Of a stretch of 64,000 nt of DNA, positions 9,691 to 23,351 are shown in pieces. Origin of the DNA: Chitinimonas koreensis (GTDB lineage Bacteria; Pseudomonadota; Gammaproteobacteria; Burkholderiales; Chitinimonadaceae). The stretch is from NCBI RefSeq assembly GCF_014353015.1, contig NZ_CP060704.1:1699001-1763000 (forward strand), written 5' to 3'. The position numbers were made by a program, and so were the translations under genes. The notes beneath the pieces were generated by a model that was not told the DNA's origin, made no database searches, and was given only the letters and a program-made list of their open reading frames with translations. Each line of letters opens with the position of its first letter. Position 1 is the first letter of the stretch.

Positions 9691-9767
9691 GCCGGCTCGG
9701 GCGCGTTGCAGCGGGAAGCGGCTGTTGCGGCCGTCGCACGGGGCCCGCCGCCGGATTTTGCCGGGCC

Positions 9768-10529
9768 CTACAGGAGCGGGGTCAGCGCCTCGGCCATGTC
9801 GGCCATCCAGAAGAACACCGCGGTGAGCCGCCGGTCGCGCGCCTTCTCGCCGAAGTAGCGCGTGGCGCTGTGCACCATGTTCGACTTGTACAGCAGCATG
9901 CGGTTGAACACGTTGTCGACGCGCTCGACCTCGTACCAGGCTTGCGGCGGCAGCGAACGCACGCCGAGTGCATCGACCAGGTTGCGGTGCGGCGCGGCCA
10001 CCAGGTTGCCGCCGGCCGCGCCGTTCGGGTAGCGCAGCCGGTAGAAGCTGGTGCCGGCGTCGGCCGCCGGCGTGGGGCTCAGGTAGATCACCGCGGCGTA
10101 GCGGCTCAGGTCGCGGCTGTCGGTATGCGGCCGCGGCCCGCATTCGCGTTCGCCGACCAGCTGCGCCACGTTGAAGTCGAGCTTGGCGCCGCCGGGGGCG
10201 GTCTCGACCCACAGCTTGCGGGCGCCGGTCGCCTCGCGTACCCAGCTTTCGATGTGGGCCAGCTCGTCCGGCGTGAGCGCGCCGTGGAAGCGCATGCCGG
10301 GCCATTTCTCCGGCGCGTGCGGATAGCCGTACAGCCAGTTCTGCCGATCGAAGCAGCGCGCGGCGACCGCCTCGGCATCGGGCAGGATGCCGTCGCGGAC
10401 CCAGTAGTTGACGCCGAGCGCCGGCGCCTCGTAGGGCAGCGACGGCGCGCTGGCGGGGACGGCGGGCAAGGGAGTGCCGGGCGGGGCATGCGCAGCATGG
10501 CGATTCCGGGTGGAGGAGGGCGCGGGCAT
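9768..10529 (-). CDS. Putative 2-oxoglutarate/Fe(II)-type oxygenase, DUF6445-like
   Basis: 253 residues. A prolyl-hydroxylase-like core is suggested by GPRPHTDSRDLSRYAAVIYLSP (HxD iron-binding motif) and a distal His in NRMLLYKSNMVHSATRYFG, about 80 residues on, followed by RLTAVFFW. This HxD...H layout fits double-stranded beta-helix Fe(II)/2OG enzymes; I associate it with DUF6445 from memory. Substrate unknown. It is convergent with the PHB depolymerase gene and monocistronic. The first about 30 residues are Pro/Ala-rich, so a later start is possible. Confidence 0.65.
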   Translation of the reverse strand: MPAPSSTRNRHAAHAPPGTPLPAVPASAPSLPYEAPALGVNYWVRDGILPDAEAVAARCFDRQNWLYGYPHAPEKWPGMRFHGALTPDELAHIESWVREATGARKLWVETAPGGAKLDFNVAQLVGERECGPRPHTDSRDLSRYAAVIYLSPTPAADAGTSFYRLRYPNGAAGGNLVAAPHRNLVDALGVRSLPPQAWYEVERVDNVFNRMLLYKSNMVHSATRYFGEKARDRRLTAVFFWMADMAEALTPLL

Positions 10530-10806
10530 CTTAGCCAGCGTGCTCAGGGCGCTACAAGGCGGAACGGGCCTTTGGCCGTCCCGGTGAATGACAATGCGCT
10601 GATTTGCAACAGCGCATGGCGATGACGAGGGAATGAACCCGCTCCCGCCGGGAGCGGGCAGGGTGAGGGAGCGCTGGTCGGGATCGGGCTGCCCGTTGTT
10701 TCAACAGCCGGCATCGGTCGCGCGGCATGCCGCCGAGCGAATCTGCGTTGCCGGCTGGCGGGGGGCTCCCCGTGCCGACCGATCGCCGCCCGATCCATTG
10801 CAGCCT

Positions 10807-10876
10807 GTAGGAGCGGCTTCAGCCGCGAATGGCGGCAGCATCACGACCGCCCATTCGCGGCTGCAGCCGCTCCTAC
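10807..10876. repeat. Dispersed palindromic repeat, family A copy 2
   Basis: Full-length copy: GTAGGAGCGGCTTCAGCCGC, about 30 bases of variable loop, then the complementary arm ending CTCCTAC. It ends eight bases before the tpiA stop codon. The rest of the 355-bp gap 10530-10884 holds a second GC hairpin (CCGCTCCCGCCGGGAGCGGG near 10630) and no gene. Confidence 0.85.
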
Positions 10877-10884
10877 GTGAATGC

Positions 10885-11667
10885 TCAGCCTCGGGCGGTT
10901 TGCCCGGCGGCGGCGAATGCCTGCTCGATCGCGAGGAACGCCTCCGCCTGCAGCGAGGCCCCGCCGACCAGCACGCCGTCGACGCGCGCCAGCGGCGCCA
11001 GCCATTGCGCGGTGGCGGCCGTCACGCTGCCGCCGTACAGCAGCTGCGGCCGCGCCGAGGCGGCATGGCGGGCGACCGCGGCGGCGATGCGTTCGAGCGC
11101 GGCGTCGACCTGCTCGGCGCTGGCGCTGCGGCCGGTGCCGATCGCCCAGATCGGCTCGTAGGCGATCACCAGGCGGTCGATGCGCCCGGCGTCGAGCGTG
11201 CCGAGCACCGCGTCGAGCTGGCCGTCGATCACCGCCGTGGCCTGGCCGGCCTCGTACTGCGCCAGCGTCTCGCCGACGCACAGGATCGGCGTGAGGCCGT
11301 GCTCGAAGGCCAGCGCGGTCTTGGCCGCCACCCGCGCGTCGTCGTCGCCGAACATCGCGCGCCGCTCGGAATGGCCGACGATCACGTAGCGGCAGCCGAG
11401 CTCGGCCAGCATCGGCGCGGCCACTTCGCCGGTGTAGGCGCCGGCCGCTGCGTGGCCGCAGTTCTGCGCGCCGAGCGCGACCTCGCTGCCGGCCAGCAGG
11501 GTGGCGGCCTGGGCCAGGTAAGGGAAGGGCGGACAGACCACGCGCGCGCAGCCGGCGGCCGGCGCCTGCGCCAGCGCATCGAGCAGCGCGGCGTTGGCGG
11601 CCAGGCTGCCGTTCATTTTCCAGTTGCCGACGATCAGCCGCGGCCGGTTGTTCGCGTGGTTTGCCAT
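10885..11667 (-). CDS. tpiA: Triose-phosphate isomerase
   Basis: 260 residues, full length. Landmarks: the N-terminal GNWKMNG with the active-site Asn/Lys, catalytic His in IVGHSERR, catalytic Glu in AYEPIWAIGTG, and the phosphate-binding LLYGGSV. It interconverts dihydroxyacetone phosphate and glyceraldehyde 3-phosphate. I placed the start at ATG 11667 (MANHANNRPRLIVGNWK); the frame stays open 36 codons upstream without family similarity. It sits last in the glycerol island, so it probably moves DHAP made by GlpD into glycolysis; whether the genome has a second copy cannot be seen. Confidence 0.95.
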   Translation of the reverse strand: MANHANNRPRLIVGNWKMNGSLAANAALLDALAQAPAAGCARVVCPPFPYLAQAATLLAGSEVALGAQNCGHAAAGAYTGEVAAPMLAELGCRYVIVGHSERRAMFGDDDARVAAKTALAFEHGLTPILCVGETLAQYEAGQATAVIDGQLDAVLGTLDAGRIDRLVIAYEPIWAIGTGRSASAEQVDAALERIAAAVARHAASARPQLLYGGSVTAATAQWLAPLARVDGVLVGGASLQAEAFLAIEQAFAAAGQTARG

Positions 11668-11745
11668 GCTGCGTTTCCTGTAAGGCGCGCTTCCGGGTAG
11701 AAGCGCCGGTCGATGTAAATGGCTTGTGGCCACCAGGCCGGTTGC

Positions 11746-11770
11746 TGTCGGGTTGAAGCCCGACCTGCGG
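11746..11770. repeat. Half copy of family B palindrome
   Basis: TGTCGGGTTGAAGCCCGACC is one hairpin arm of the family B element; a complete copy lies 80 bases on. The 594-bp gap 11668-12261 between tpiA and glpK holds only this, a full B copy, an A copy and a C copy, with no supported gene. Confidence 0.6.
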
Positions 11771-11849
11771 ATCAATCTATCGCTAGCTTGGGTGGAACGC
11801 GTTTGCTGGACTGCGCGGCACTCGATCCAAGCTCCGCTGCAAATCTTCC

Positions 11850-11917
11850 GTAGGTCGGGCTTTATGCCCGGCAGCGCTGCGGATCGAGGTCGCCGTCGGG
11901 CGTACAGCCCGATCTAC
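11850..11917. repeat. Dispersed palindromic repeat, family B copy 1
   Basis: GTAGGTCGGGCTTTATGCCC, a spacer, then GTCGGGCGTACAGCCCGATCTAC. Each half is itself a small hairpin around GGGC...GCCC, and the two halves are inverted relative to each other. Confidence 0.75.
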
Positions 11918-11930
11918 TCGGCATTGCTTC

Positions 11931-12001
11931 GTAGGAGCGGCTGCGGCTGCGAATGACGGGAGTCGTCACGATCAACCATTCGCGGCTGAAGCCGCTCCTA
12001 C
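11931..12001. repeat. Dispersed palindromic repeat, family A copy 3
   Basis: GTAGGAGCGGCTGCGGCTGCGAAT with the canonical opposite arm ending GCCGCTCCTAC. The left arm is diverged (CTGCGGCTGC instead of CTTCAGCCGC). Confidence 0.8.
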
Positions 12002-12065
12002 AGGTTCATCGATCGGCGGCGGGCAAGCCGGTACCGTAGAGCTTCACAAATGGTCGAGCGTCCCA

Positions 12066-12222
12066 CGAACGAGCGTCAGCGAGGCTCCCTCTGGTCCACC
12101 CCACAAGGTCTTGGGCTTTGCGGGGCCCCCGAGGCGGCGAGGGCGGGGGAGGCGGAATGAATCAGGACAGGTCGCTGGTCGAGGACTCACGGACCGCAAG
12201 CGCCCGGCTTTGCCGGGTGCCT
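12066..12222. repeat. Long dispersed repeat, family C copy 1
   Basis: About 155 bases shared with copies at 28.3 and 44.5 kb: GAACGAGCG...GCGAGGCTCCCTCTGG, a CACAAGG...CTTTGCGGGGCC block, GGCGGCGAGGGCGGGGGA, then AATGAATCAGGA and a terminal CCCGGCTTTGCCGGG hairpin. Contains no ORF of note. Confidence 0.75.
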
Positions 12223-12261
12223 GCTCGGCCGCTCGATACAACTCGAACCCGATTCAAACCC

Positions 12262-13749
12262 CTAGACCTGCCAGTGCTGCACCCGAACCACCGCCGACCG
12301 CCACTTGCGCCGCCGCGCCGCCGCCTCGTCGCGGCTGATCGCCGGCTCGAACACCCGGTCGATCTGCCACTGCGCCTCGAGCTCGGCCACGCTGGCATAC
12401 ACGCCGGTGGCGAGGCCGGCCAGCAGCGCCGCGCCGAGCGCCGTGGTCTCGAGCACCTGCGGCCGCACCACCGGCACGCCCAGCAGGTCGGCCTGCACCT
12501 GCAGCAGCAGGTTGTTGGCCGCCGCGCCGCCGTCGGCGCGCAATTCGGTCAGCGGCCGGCCGGAATCGGCCTGCATCGCCTCGAGCAGGTCGGCCGACTG
12601 GAAGGCGATGCCTTCGAGCGCAGCGCGGGCGATATGGGCCTGGGTGGTGCCGCGCGACAGGCCCAGCAGGCCGCCGCAGGCGTGCGGGTCCCAGTGCGGC
12701 GCGCCGAGGCCGGTGAAGGCCGGCACGAAGTAGACGCCGCCGTTGTCGGGCACCGAGGCGGCCAGCGGCTCGACCGCCGACGAGTTCGGCACCAGGCCGA
12801 GGCCGTCGCGCAGCCATTGCACCACCGCGCCGCCGACGAAGACGCTGCCCTCGAGCGCGTAGCGCGGCTTGCCGCCGGCGCTGGCGGCCACGGTGGTCAA
12901 CAGGCCGTGCTCGGAGCGCATCGCCCGCTCGCCGGTCTGCAGCAGCATGAAGCAGCCGGTGCCGTAGGTGTTCTTGGCCATGCCGGGCTGGTGGCAGGCC
13001 TGGCCGAACAGGGCCGACTGCTGGTCGCCGGCGATGCCGGCGATGGTCACCTCGGCGCCGAGCAGCTCGGCCTCGGTCTCGCCGTGGCGGCCGCTCGACG
13101 GCACCACCGCCGGCAGCAGCCGCGAAGGGATGCCGAACAGCGCCAGCAGCTCGTCGTCCCAGCGCTGGCGGTGGATGTCGTACAGCAGCGTGCGGGCGGC
13201 GTTGCTCGGATCGGTGATGTGCAGCCGGCCGCCGGTCAGGTTCCAGATCAGCCAGGTGTCGACCGTGCCGAACATCAGCTCGCCGGCTTCGGCGCGCTTC
13301 CTGGCGCCCGGCACCTGCTCGAGCAGCCAGGCCAGCTTGGGGCCGGAGAAATAGGAATCGAGCACCAGGCCGGTGCGTTCGCGCACCAGCGCCTCGTGGC
13401 CGGCGTCGGCCAGCCGCTTGCACAGCTCGGCGGTGCGGCGGTCCTGCCAGACGATGGCGTTGGCCACCGGCCGGCCGCTGGCGCGCTCCCACAGCACGGT
13501 GGTCTCGCGCTGGTTGGTGATGCCGAGGCCGGCGAGCTGGTCGGCGCCGATGCCGGCGCGCTTAAGCGCCTCGCGCGCGGTGGCGAGCTGGCTGCGCCAC
13601 AGGTCGAGCGGATCGTGCTCGACCCAGCCCGGCTGCGGGAAGTGCTGCGGGAATTCCTGCTGGGCGCTGGCGACCGGACGGCCGGCGCGGTCGAACACGA
13701 TGGCGCGCGAGCTGGTGGTGCCCTGGTCGAGGGCGAGGACGTAGGACAT
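12262..13749 (-). CDS. glpK: Glycerol kinase
   Basis: 495 residues, FGGY family. Seen: the N-terminal ATP-binding LALDQGTTSSRAIVFD, glycerol-site block WVEHDPLDLW, GITNQRETTVLWERASGRPVANAIVWQDRRT, GTVDTWLIWNLTGG, and C-terminal RADGGAAANNLLLQVQADLL. It phosphorylates glycerol to sn-glycerol 3-phosphate. Start at ATG 13749 (MSYVLALDQG), preceded on its strand by AAAGGTAAG; sixteen upstream codons in frame are unsupported. It follows glpV after a repeat-filled gap of 261 bp, so transcription from the glp promoter may continue into it or a local promoter may exist. Confidence 0.97.
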   Translation of the reverse strand: MSYVLALDQGTTSSRAIVFDRAGRPVASAQQEFPQHFPQPGWVEHDPLDLWRSQLATAREALKRAGIGADQLAGLGITNQRETTVLWERASGRPVANAIVWQDRRTAELCKRLADAGHEALVRERTGLVLDSYFSGPKLAWLLEQVPGARKRAEAGELMFGTVDTWLIWNLTGGRLHITDPSNAARTLLYDIHRQRWDDELLALFGIPSRLLPAVVPSSGRHGETEAELLGAEVTIAGIAGDQQSALFGQACHQPGMAKNTYGTGCFMLLQTGERAMRSEHGLLTTVAASAGGKPRYALEGSVFVGGAVVQWLRDGLGLVPNSSAVEPLAASVPDNGGVYFVPAFTGLGAPHWDPHACGGLLGLSRGTTQAHIARAALEGIAFQSADLLEAMQADSGRPLTELRADGGAAANNLLLQVQADLLGVPVVRPQVLETTALGAALLAGLATGVYASVAELEAQWQIDRVFEPAISRDEAAARRRKWRSAVVRVQHWQV

Positions 13750-13891
13750 GGGTCTTACCTTTGGCCGGTATGGATTACGCCCGGCATTGTCCGTCATCTG
13801 AAAAGGCGCATGGGGCGGCCGGTCGACCGGAGGCCGGCCGACCGGCCGCGCCCATACGAACGGAGTGATCTTGTCCGACCTGTGCGGCGTC

Positions 13892-13990
13892 GCACTCCCT
13901 CCCCTTCGAGGGAGGGTGGGGATGGGGTGGCCGTCGGTTGCAATCCAGCCCCATCCCCTCCCGGCCTCCCCCTTGAAGGGGGAGGAGTGC
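13892..13990. repeat. Palindromic repeat, family D
   Basis: GCACTCCCTCCCCTTCGAGGGAGGG...GATGGGG, a central spacer, CCCCATCCCC and CCTCCCCCTTGAAGGGGGAGGAGTGC. Two hairpins are arranged as an inverted pair, about 99 bases in total, in the glpV-glpK gap. The remainder of 13750-14010 shows no gene. Confidence 0.7.
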
Positions 13991-14010
13991 TCAGCGGATA
14001 CCGTCTTGTA

Positions 14011-15726
<1,716 letters not shown>

Positions 15727-15829
15727 CACGGTTTGTCTCCTAGTTTTTCGACTGCATCGTTGCCTTCGGTGTATCGGGGCGCCGGCCGGAAGGCGCGGCT
15801 GGCGCTTGGTTGCGGAGTCGTGGGTTTCC

Positions 15830-15918
15830 GTAGGAGCGGCTGCAGCCGCGAACGGTCGGCTGCATCGCGAACGGCCGGACATGCCGCCGGCGCCGTTCGC
15901 CGCTGAAGCCGCTCCTAC
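15830..15918. repeat. Dispersed palindromic repeat, family A copy 4 (long loop)
   Basis: GTAGGAGCGGCTGCAGCCGCGAACG ... CGTTCG, with the opposite arm GCTGAAGCCGCTCCTAC ending at 15918. The loop is longer than in other copies. Its last bases supply the TAG stop codon of the overlapping glpU gene. Confidence 0.8.
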
Positions 15919-16199
15919 ATGCGGGGGTCACCCCAGCGCATGATGATCAAGAGCAGCACGAAGGACGCGCCGGTGCCGTACCACTGGTTCATGTCGGTCA
16001 GCCCGGTCCAGGCCAGGTTGATGTAGGCGGCCGACAACAGGCCGAGGAACAGCCGGTCGCCGCGGGTGGTGACCAGCGGCAACAGGCCGCGCCGCGGCAC
16101 CGTCGGGCTCAGCACCTGCCAGATCGTCATGCCGACCAGCATCGCCGCGACGCAGCCGAAGAAGATCGCCACCACGGGCGTCCAGGCCATCCATTCCAT
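15915..16199 (-). CDS. glpU: Small glycerol-transporter membrane protein, DUF2160
   Basis: 94 residues with three hydrophobic helices (about 6-28, 49-66 and 74-86) and conserved WTGLTDMNQWYGTGAS. It matches DUF2160, a family found inside glycerol ABC transporter clusters between permease and binding-protein genes (GlpU in the Rhizobium nomenclature). Its role in transport is not established. Stop codon TAG lies within repeat A4, suggesting the repeat inserted at or trimmed the 3' end. Confidence 0.88.
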   Translation of the reverse strand: MEWMAWTPVVAIFFGCVAAMLVGMTIWQVLSPTVPRRGLLPLVTTRGDRLFLGLLSAAYINLAWTGLTDMNQWYGTGASFVLLLIIMRWGDPRM

Positions 16200-16232
16200 G
16201 TTCGTGTCTCCTTGCGAGCCTCGCAGGCTCCT

Positions 16233-16299
16233 GTAGGTCGGGCTTTATGCCGACTGCGCCATCGACCGGCCTCGCTGTCGGGCATAAAGCCCGACCTAC
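16233..16299. repeat. Dispersed palindromic repeat, family B copy 2
   Basis: GTAGGTCGGGCTTTATGCCGAC, spacer, GTCGGGCATAAAGCCCGACCTAC. Near-perfect inverted arms in the glpQ-glpU gap of 136 bp. Confidence 0.85.
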
Positions 16300-16335
16300 G
16301 GAAAACCGGCCGCGGTTTCGATCGTCCTGCCGGCC

Positions 16336-17133
<798 letters not shown>

Positions 17134-17136
17134 GGT

Positions 17137-18015
<879 letters not shown>

Positions 18016-18027
18016 ATCGATTTCCCC

Positions 18028-19097
<1,070 letters not shown>

Positions 19098-19109
19098 GGT
19101 CGTCTCCTG

Positions 19110-20204
<1,095 letters not shown>

Positions 20205-20209
20205 GTGCT

Positions 20210-20477
20210 AGTCCAATGAAACAGAAGAATCGCACCCGCGCCGTGTCCTCCCGGCGGGTGCACGAAGGCGCGGGCCGCCACCCAGGCTGGACGCCTGGGC
20301 AAGGCTCGCAACGCGCGGGCGCGCGCCGGGAGGCCACGGCCCGGAGGGTGAGCGCCTGCCTGGGGCGCACTCGGCGTTGCCCATGCGCGCCGGGTGTTCA
20401 ACCCGGCTGTGCTGGGCGCCTTGATTACGCCCCAAGCAGGCGCTCACGCGGGTGCGATTCTTCTGTTTCATTGGACT
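20210..20477. repeat. Element with 31-bp perfect terminal inverted repeats
   Basis: Left arm 20210-20240 (begins AGTCCAATGAAACAG, ends CGCACCCGCG) is the exact reverse complement of right arm 20447-20477. Inside, 20348-20367 (GTGAGCGCCTGCCTGGGGCG) pairs with 20428-20447 with one mismatch. The 268-bp unit fills most of the glpD-glpS gap and holds no transposase. It resembles a MITE or a nested-hairpin repeat. I see no clear target-site duplication. Confidence 0.8.
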
Positions 20478-20591
20478 CGGTCTCCAGTCGCGTCGCCGTT
20501 CGTATGGTCGAACGGTCGCCGCGGTCTCCATCGGCCGCAGGGTCGGCGGCCGTCCTTCCGGGTGAGGCGTGCTGCGTCGATGCCGTAATGC

Positions 20592-22125
20592 TTACGCTTG
20601 CATTACAGGGTAATCGTTTTCGTTCGTTTCAGTAAGCTTTGCAACATTGTCTTGCAGCCAGGCCGCGATCCGCGTCGCCGCGTCGGCCGGCAGGTGCAGG
20701 CCGAGCTTGGACCGGCGCCACAGCACGTCGTCGGCGCGGCGGACGAATTCCTCGCGCACCAGGTAGCGCAGCTCGGCCTCGTACACGCCGGGCGCGATCT
20801 CGGCGCCGAGATCGGCCAGCGCGCCGGCCTCGCCGATCAGCCGGCCGGCGCGGCTGCCGTAGGTCCGCGCATACCGCCGCGCCAGCGCCGGCGGCAGCCA
20901 GGGCCAGCTCTGGCACAGGCCGGCGGCGAAGGCTTCGGCGTCGTTGCCCGGCAATTCGCCGCCGGGCAGCTTGGCGCGCTCGGTCCAGGCCCGCCGCCGT
21001 GGCCGATCAAGGCCTGCAGCCGGTCGGTGGCCTCCTCCGCCAGCTTGCGGAAGGTGGTGATCTTGCCGCCGAACACCGACAGCACCGGCGCGGACGACTG
21101 GTCGAGCACCAGCTCGTAGTCGCGCGTCACGCTGGCGGCGCTGGCCGACTCGTCGTCGAGCAGCGGCCGCACGCCCGAGTAGCTCCACACCACGTCGGCG
21201 ACCGCCACCGGCCGCTTGAAGTAGCGGCTGGCCATCTCGCACAGGTAGGCGGTCTCGTCGGCGTCGATCGCCACCCGCGCCGGGTCGCCGTGGTACTCGA
21301 CGTCGGTGGTGCCGATCAGGGTGTAATCGTCCTCGTAGGGATGGCGAAGATGATGCGCTTGTCGGGGTTCTGGAAAATATAGGCGTAAGGATGGTCGAAC
21401 AGGCGCTTGACCACGATATGGCTGCCCTTGACCAGCCGCACCTGGCGGCGCGAGGCGACCTGGGCGATGCCGAGCAGCTCGCCGACCCAGGGGCCGGCCG
21501 CGTTGACCAGCAGGCGGCAGCCGACCTCGCGCTCCTTGCCCTGTTCGTCGCGCAGCGTCACGCGCCAGTCGCGCGGGCCGCGCCGGGCCGACACCACCGC
21601 GGTGCGGGTCAGCACGGTGGCGCCGCGTTCGCGCGCATCCATCGCGCACAGCGTGACCAGCCGGGCGTCCTGCACCCAGCCGTCGGAATAGATGAAGCCC
21701 TTGCGGAAATGGTCGCGCAGCGGCTCGCCGGTGGCGTGGCGGCGCAGGTTCACGCTGCGCGAGCCGGGCAGGATCTCGCGCCGGGCCAGGTGATCGTAGA
21801 GGAACATGCCGGCGCGGATCAGCCAGGCCGGCCGGAGATGGCTGTCGTGCGGCATCACGAAGCGCAGCGGCCACATGATGTGCGGCGCCGACTTGAGCAG
21901 CACCTCGCGCTCCTGCAGCGCCTTCCGCACCAGGCCGAACTCGTAGTACTCGAGGTAGCGCAGGCCGCCGTGGATCAGCTTGGTGCTGTTGGACGAGGTG
22001 TGCTGTGCCAGGTCGTCGCGCTCGCACAGCAGCACCGACAGGCCGCGGCCGGCCGCATCGCGGGCGATGCCGGCACCGTTGATGCCGCCGCCCACCACCA
22101 GTACGTCGTATTGAACAGCTTGCAC
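20592..22125 (-). CDS. glpD: Glycerol-3-phosphate dehydrogenase (FAD), two frameshifts
   Basis: Membrane-associated aerobic G3P dehydrogenase, oxidising G3P to DHAP and reducing quinone. The FAD-binding GGGINGAGIARDAAGRG is followed by SSNSTKLIHGGLRYLEYYEFGLV; the C-terminal DAO domain contains VEYHGDP and SVFGGKITTFRKLAEEA. Two single-base losses split it: near 21338 (ATCCCTACGAG needs another C) and near 20990 (GGCGGGCCTGG needs another G). Corrected length is 511 residues, normal. I chose GTG 22125 as start because GGAGGAAGG precedes it. Divergent from glpR. Confidence 0.92.
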
Positions 22126-22213
22126 GGCCTTCCTCCGCTGGAGCCGGCGCGATCTCGCCCGGCGTTGTTTCATGGCCGGCAAGATACGCCAAAAATTTCC
22201 TTTTGTGTGCGTT

Positions 22214-22252
22214 TGTGTTCGTTTTATTGCGATTTGAATGTTCGTTTTGCAG
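22214..22252. promoter_or_regulatory. Candidate GlpR operator half-sites in glpD-glpR gap
   Basis: Two TGTTCGTTTT repeats (TGTGTTCGTTTTATTGCGA at 22214 and GAATGTTCGTTTTGCAG at 22236) lie in a locally AT-rich stretch upstream of glpD. They resemble half of the E. coli GlpR operator (TGTTCG...). A GlpR-type repressor encoded next door makes this plausible. No perfect dyad is present, so confidence is limited. Confidence 0.5.
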
Positions 22253-22422
22253 TGCATCAGATCGGATGCCGTATCTCGGAGGCGGCCGGGGCCGCTTGTC
22301 GGCGATGCGCGTGTTGCAGCTGCACATTGGCCTGGATTGCGACGGCGTGGCGTTGGCGGGCGGATTTCGGCGTCGCGCCGCGGCGCGATTAGTGTGCGAA
22401 AAGGAAAGGTGCTAAGTTTCGG

Positions 22423-22455
22423 CCGATCGTTTTTTCATCCGATCGTTTCCCTCAT
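22423..22455 (+). promoter_or_regulatory. Direct repeat upstream of glpR
   Basis: CCGATCGTTTTTTCAT is followed immediately by CCGATCGTTTCCCTCAT, ending 21 bases before the glpR GTG. Two copies of about 16 bp could be an autoregulatory site or part of the promoter. The remaining 22126-22476 gap shows no gene. Confidence 0.4.
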
Positions 22456-22476
22456 CAAGACAGGCGGAGGCCGCGC

Positions 22477-23243
22477 GTGAACCCGAGGCAGAGCGAACTC
22501 CTGGAACTGGTGCGCCAGCGCGGCTTCGTGTCGGTGGACGAGCTGGCGACCCATTTCGGCGTCACCATGCAGACCATCCGCCGCGACATCGCCCAGATGG
22601 ACGAGGACAAGCTGGTGCAGCGCTACCATGGCGGCGTCGGCGTCCCGTCGAGCGTGCAGAACATCGCCTATCCGCAGCGCCAGGTGCTCAACAACGACGC
22701 CAAGCGCCGCATCGCCGCGCGGGTGGCGCAGGAGCTGCCGGACGGCAAGTCGCTGTTCATCAATATCGGCACCACCACCGAGGCGGTGGCCGAGGCGCTG
22801 CTGCACCACCGCGACCTGCACGTGGTCACCAACAACCTCAACGTGGCGATGACGCTGTCGGCCAATACCGACTGCGAAGTGATCGTGGCCGGCGGCGTGG
22901 TGCGCGCGCGCGACCGCGGCGTGGTCGGCGAGGCCACCATCGACTTCATCCGCCAGTTCCGCGTCGACATCGGCATCATCGGCATCTCCAGCATCGAGCC
23001 CGACGGCAGCCTGCGCGATTTCGACTACAAGGAGGTCAAGGTGGCGCAGACCATCATCGAGCAGTCGCGCCAGGTCTGGCTGGTGGCCGACCACACCAAG
23101 TTCGACCGCGAGGCGATGGTGCGGCTGGGCCACCTGGGCCAGATCGACTGCCTGTTCACCGATGCCTCCCGCCGGCCCACCTGGCCGCCGCGCTGCGCGA
23201 GGCGGGCACGCAGGTGTTCGTGGCCGAGGCCGCGACGGCGTAG
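22477..23243 (+). CDS. glpR: DeoR-family glycerol repressor GlpR, one frameshift
   Basis: N-terminal DeoR HTH (NPRQSELLELVRQRGFVSVDELATHFGVTMQTIRRDIAQMDEDKLVQRYHGG), then the sugar-phosphate-sensing domain with NIGTTTEAVAEAL and IIGISSIEPDGSLRDFDYKEVKVAQ. It likely binds glycerol 3-phosphate and represses the divergent glp genes. GTG 22477 is preceded by AGGCGGAGG at good spacing. The frame breaks near 23166 in GATGCCTCCCGCCGG; one added base gives ...PPAHLAAALREAGTQVFVAEAATA and 255 residues, close to the 252 of E. coli GlpR. Confidence 0.9.
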
Positions 23244-23351
23244 CGCGGCACCCGGCCGGCCGGGGCGGGAACCCGGGCGCGGCTTCGCCTACCTAAACCT
23301 GCATCCCCAGGCAGATCCCGCCGGCGGGACCGATTCCCACGAGGCTTCCGC

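Noticed and set aside
20216..20635. Protein encoded by the inverted-repeat element
   Set aside because: Both strands give the same terminal residues because of the inverted arms; no start signal and no domain.
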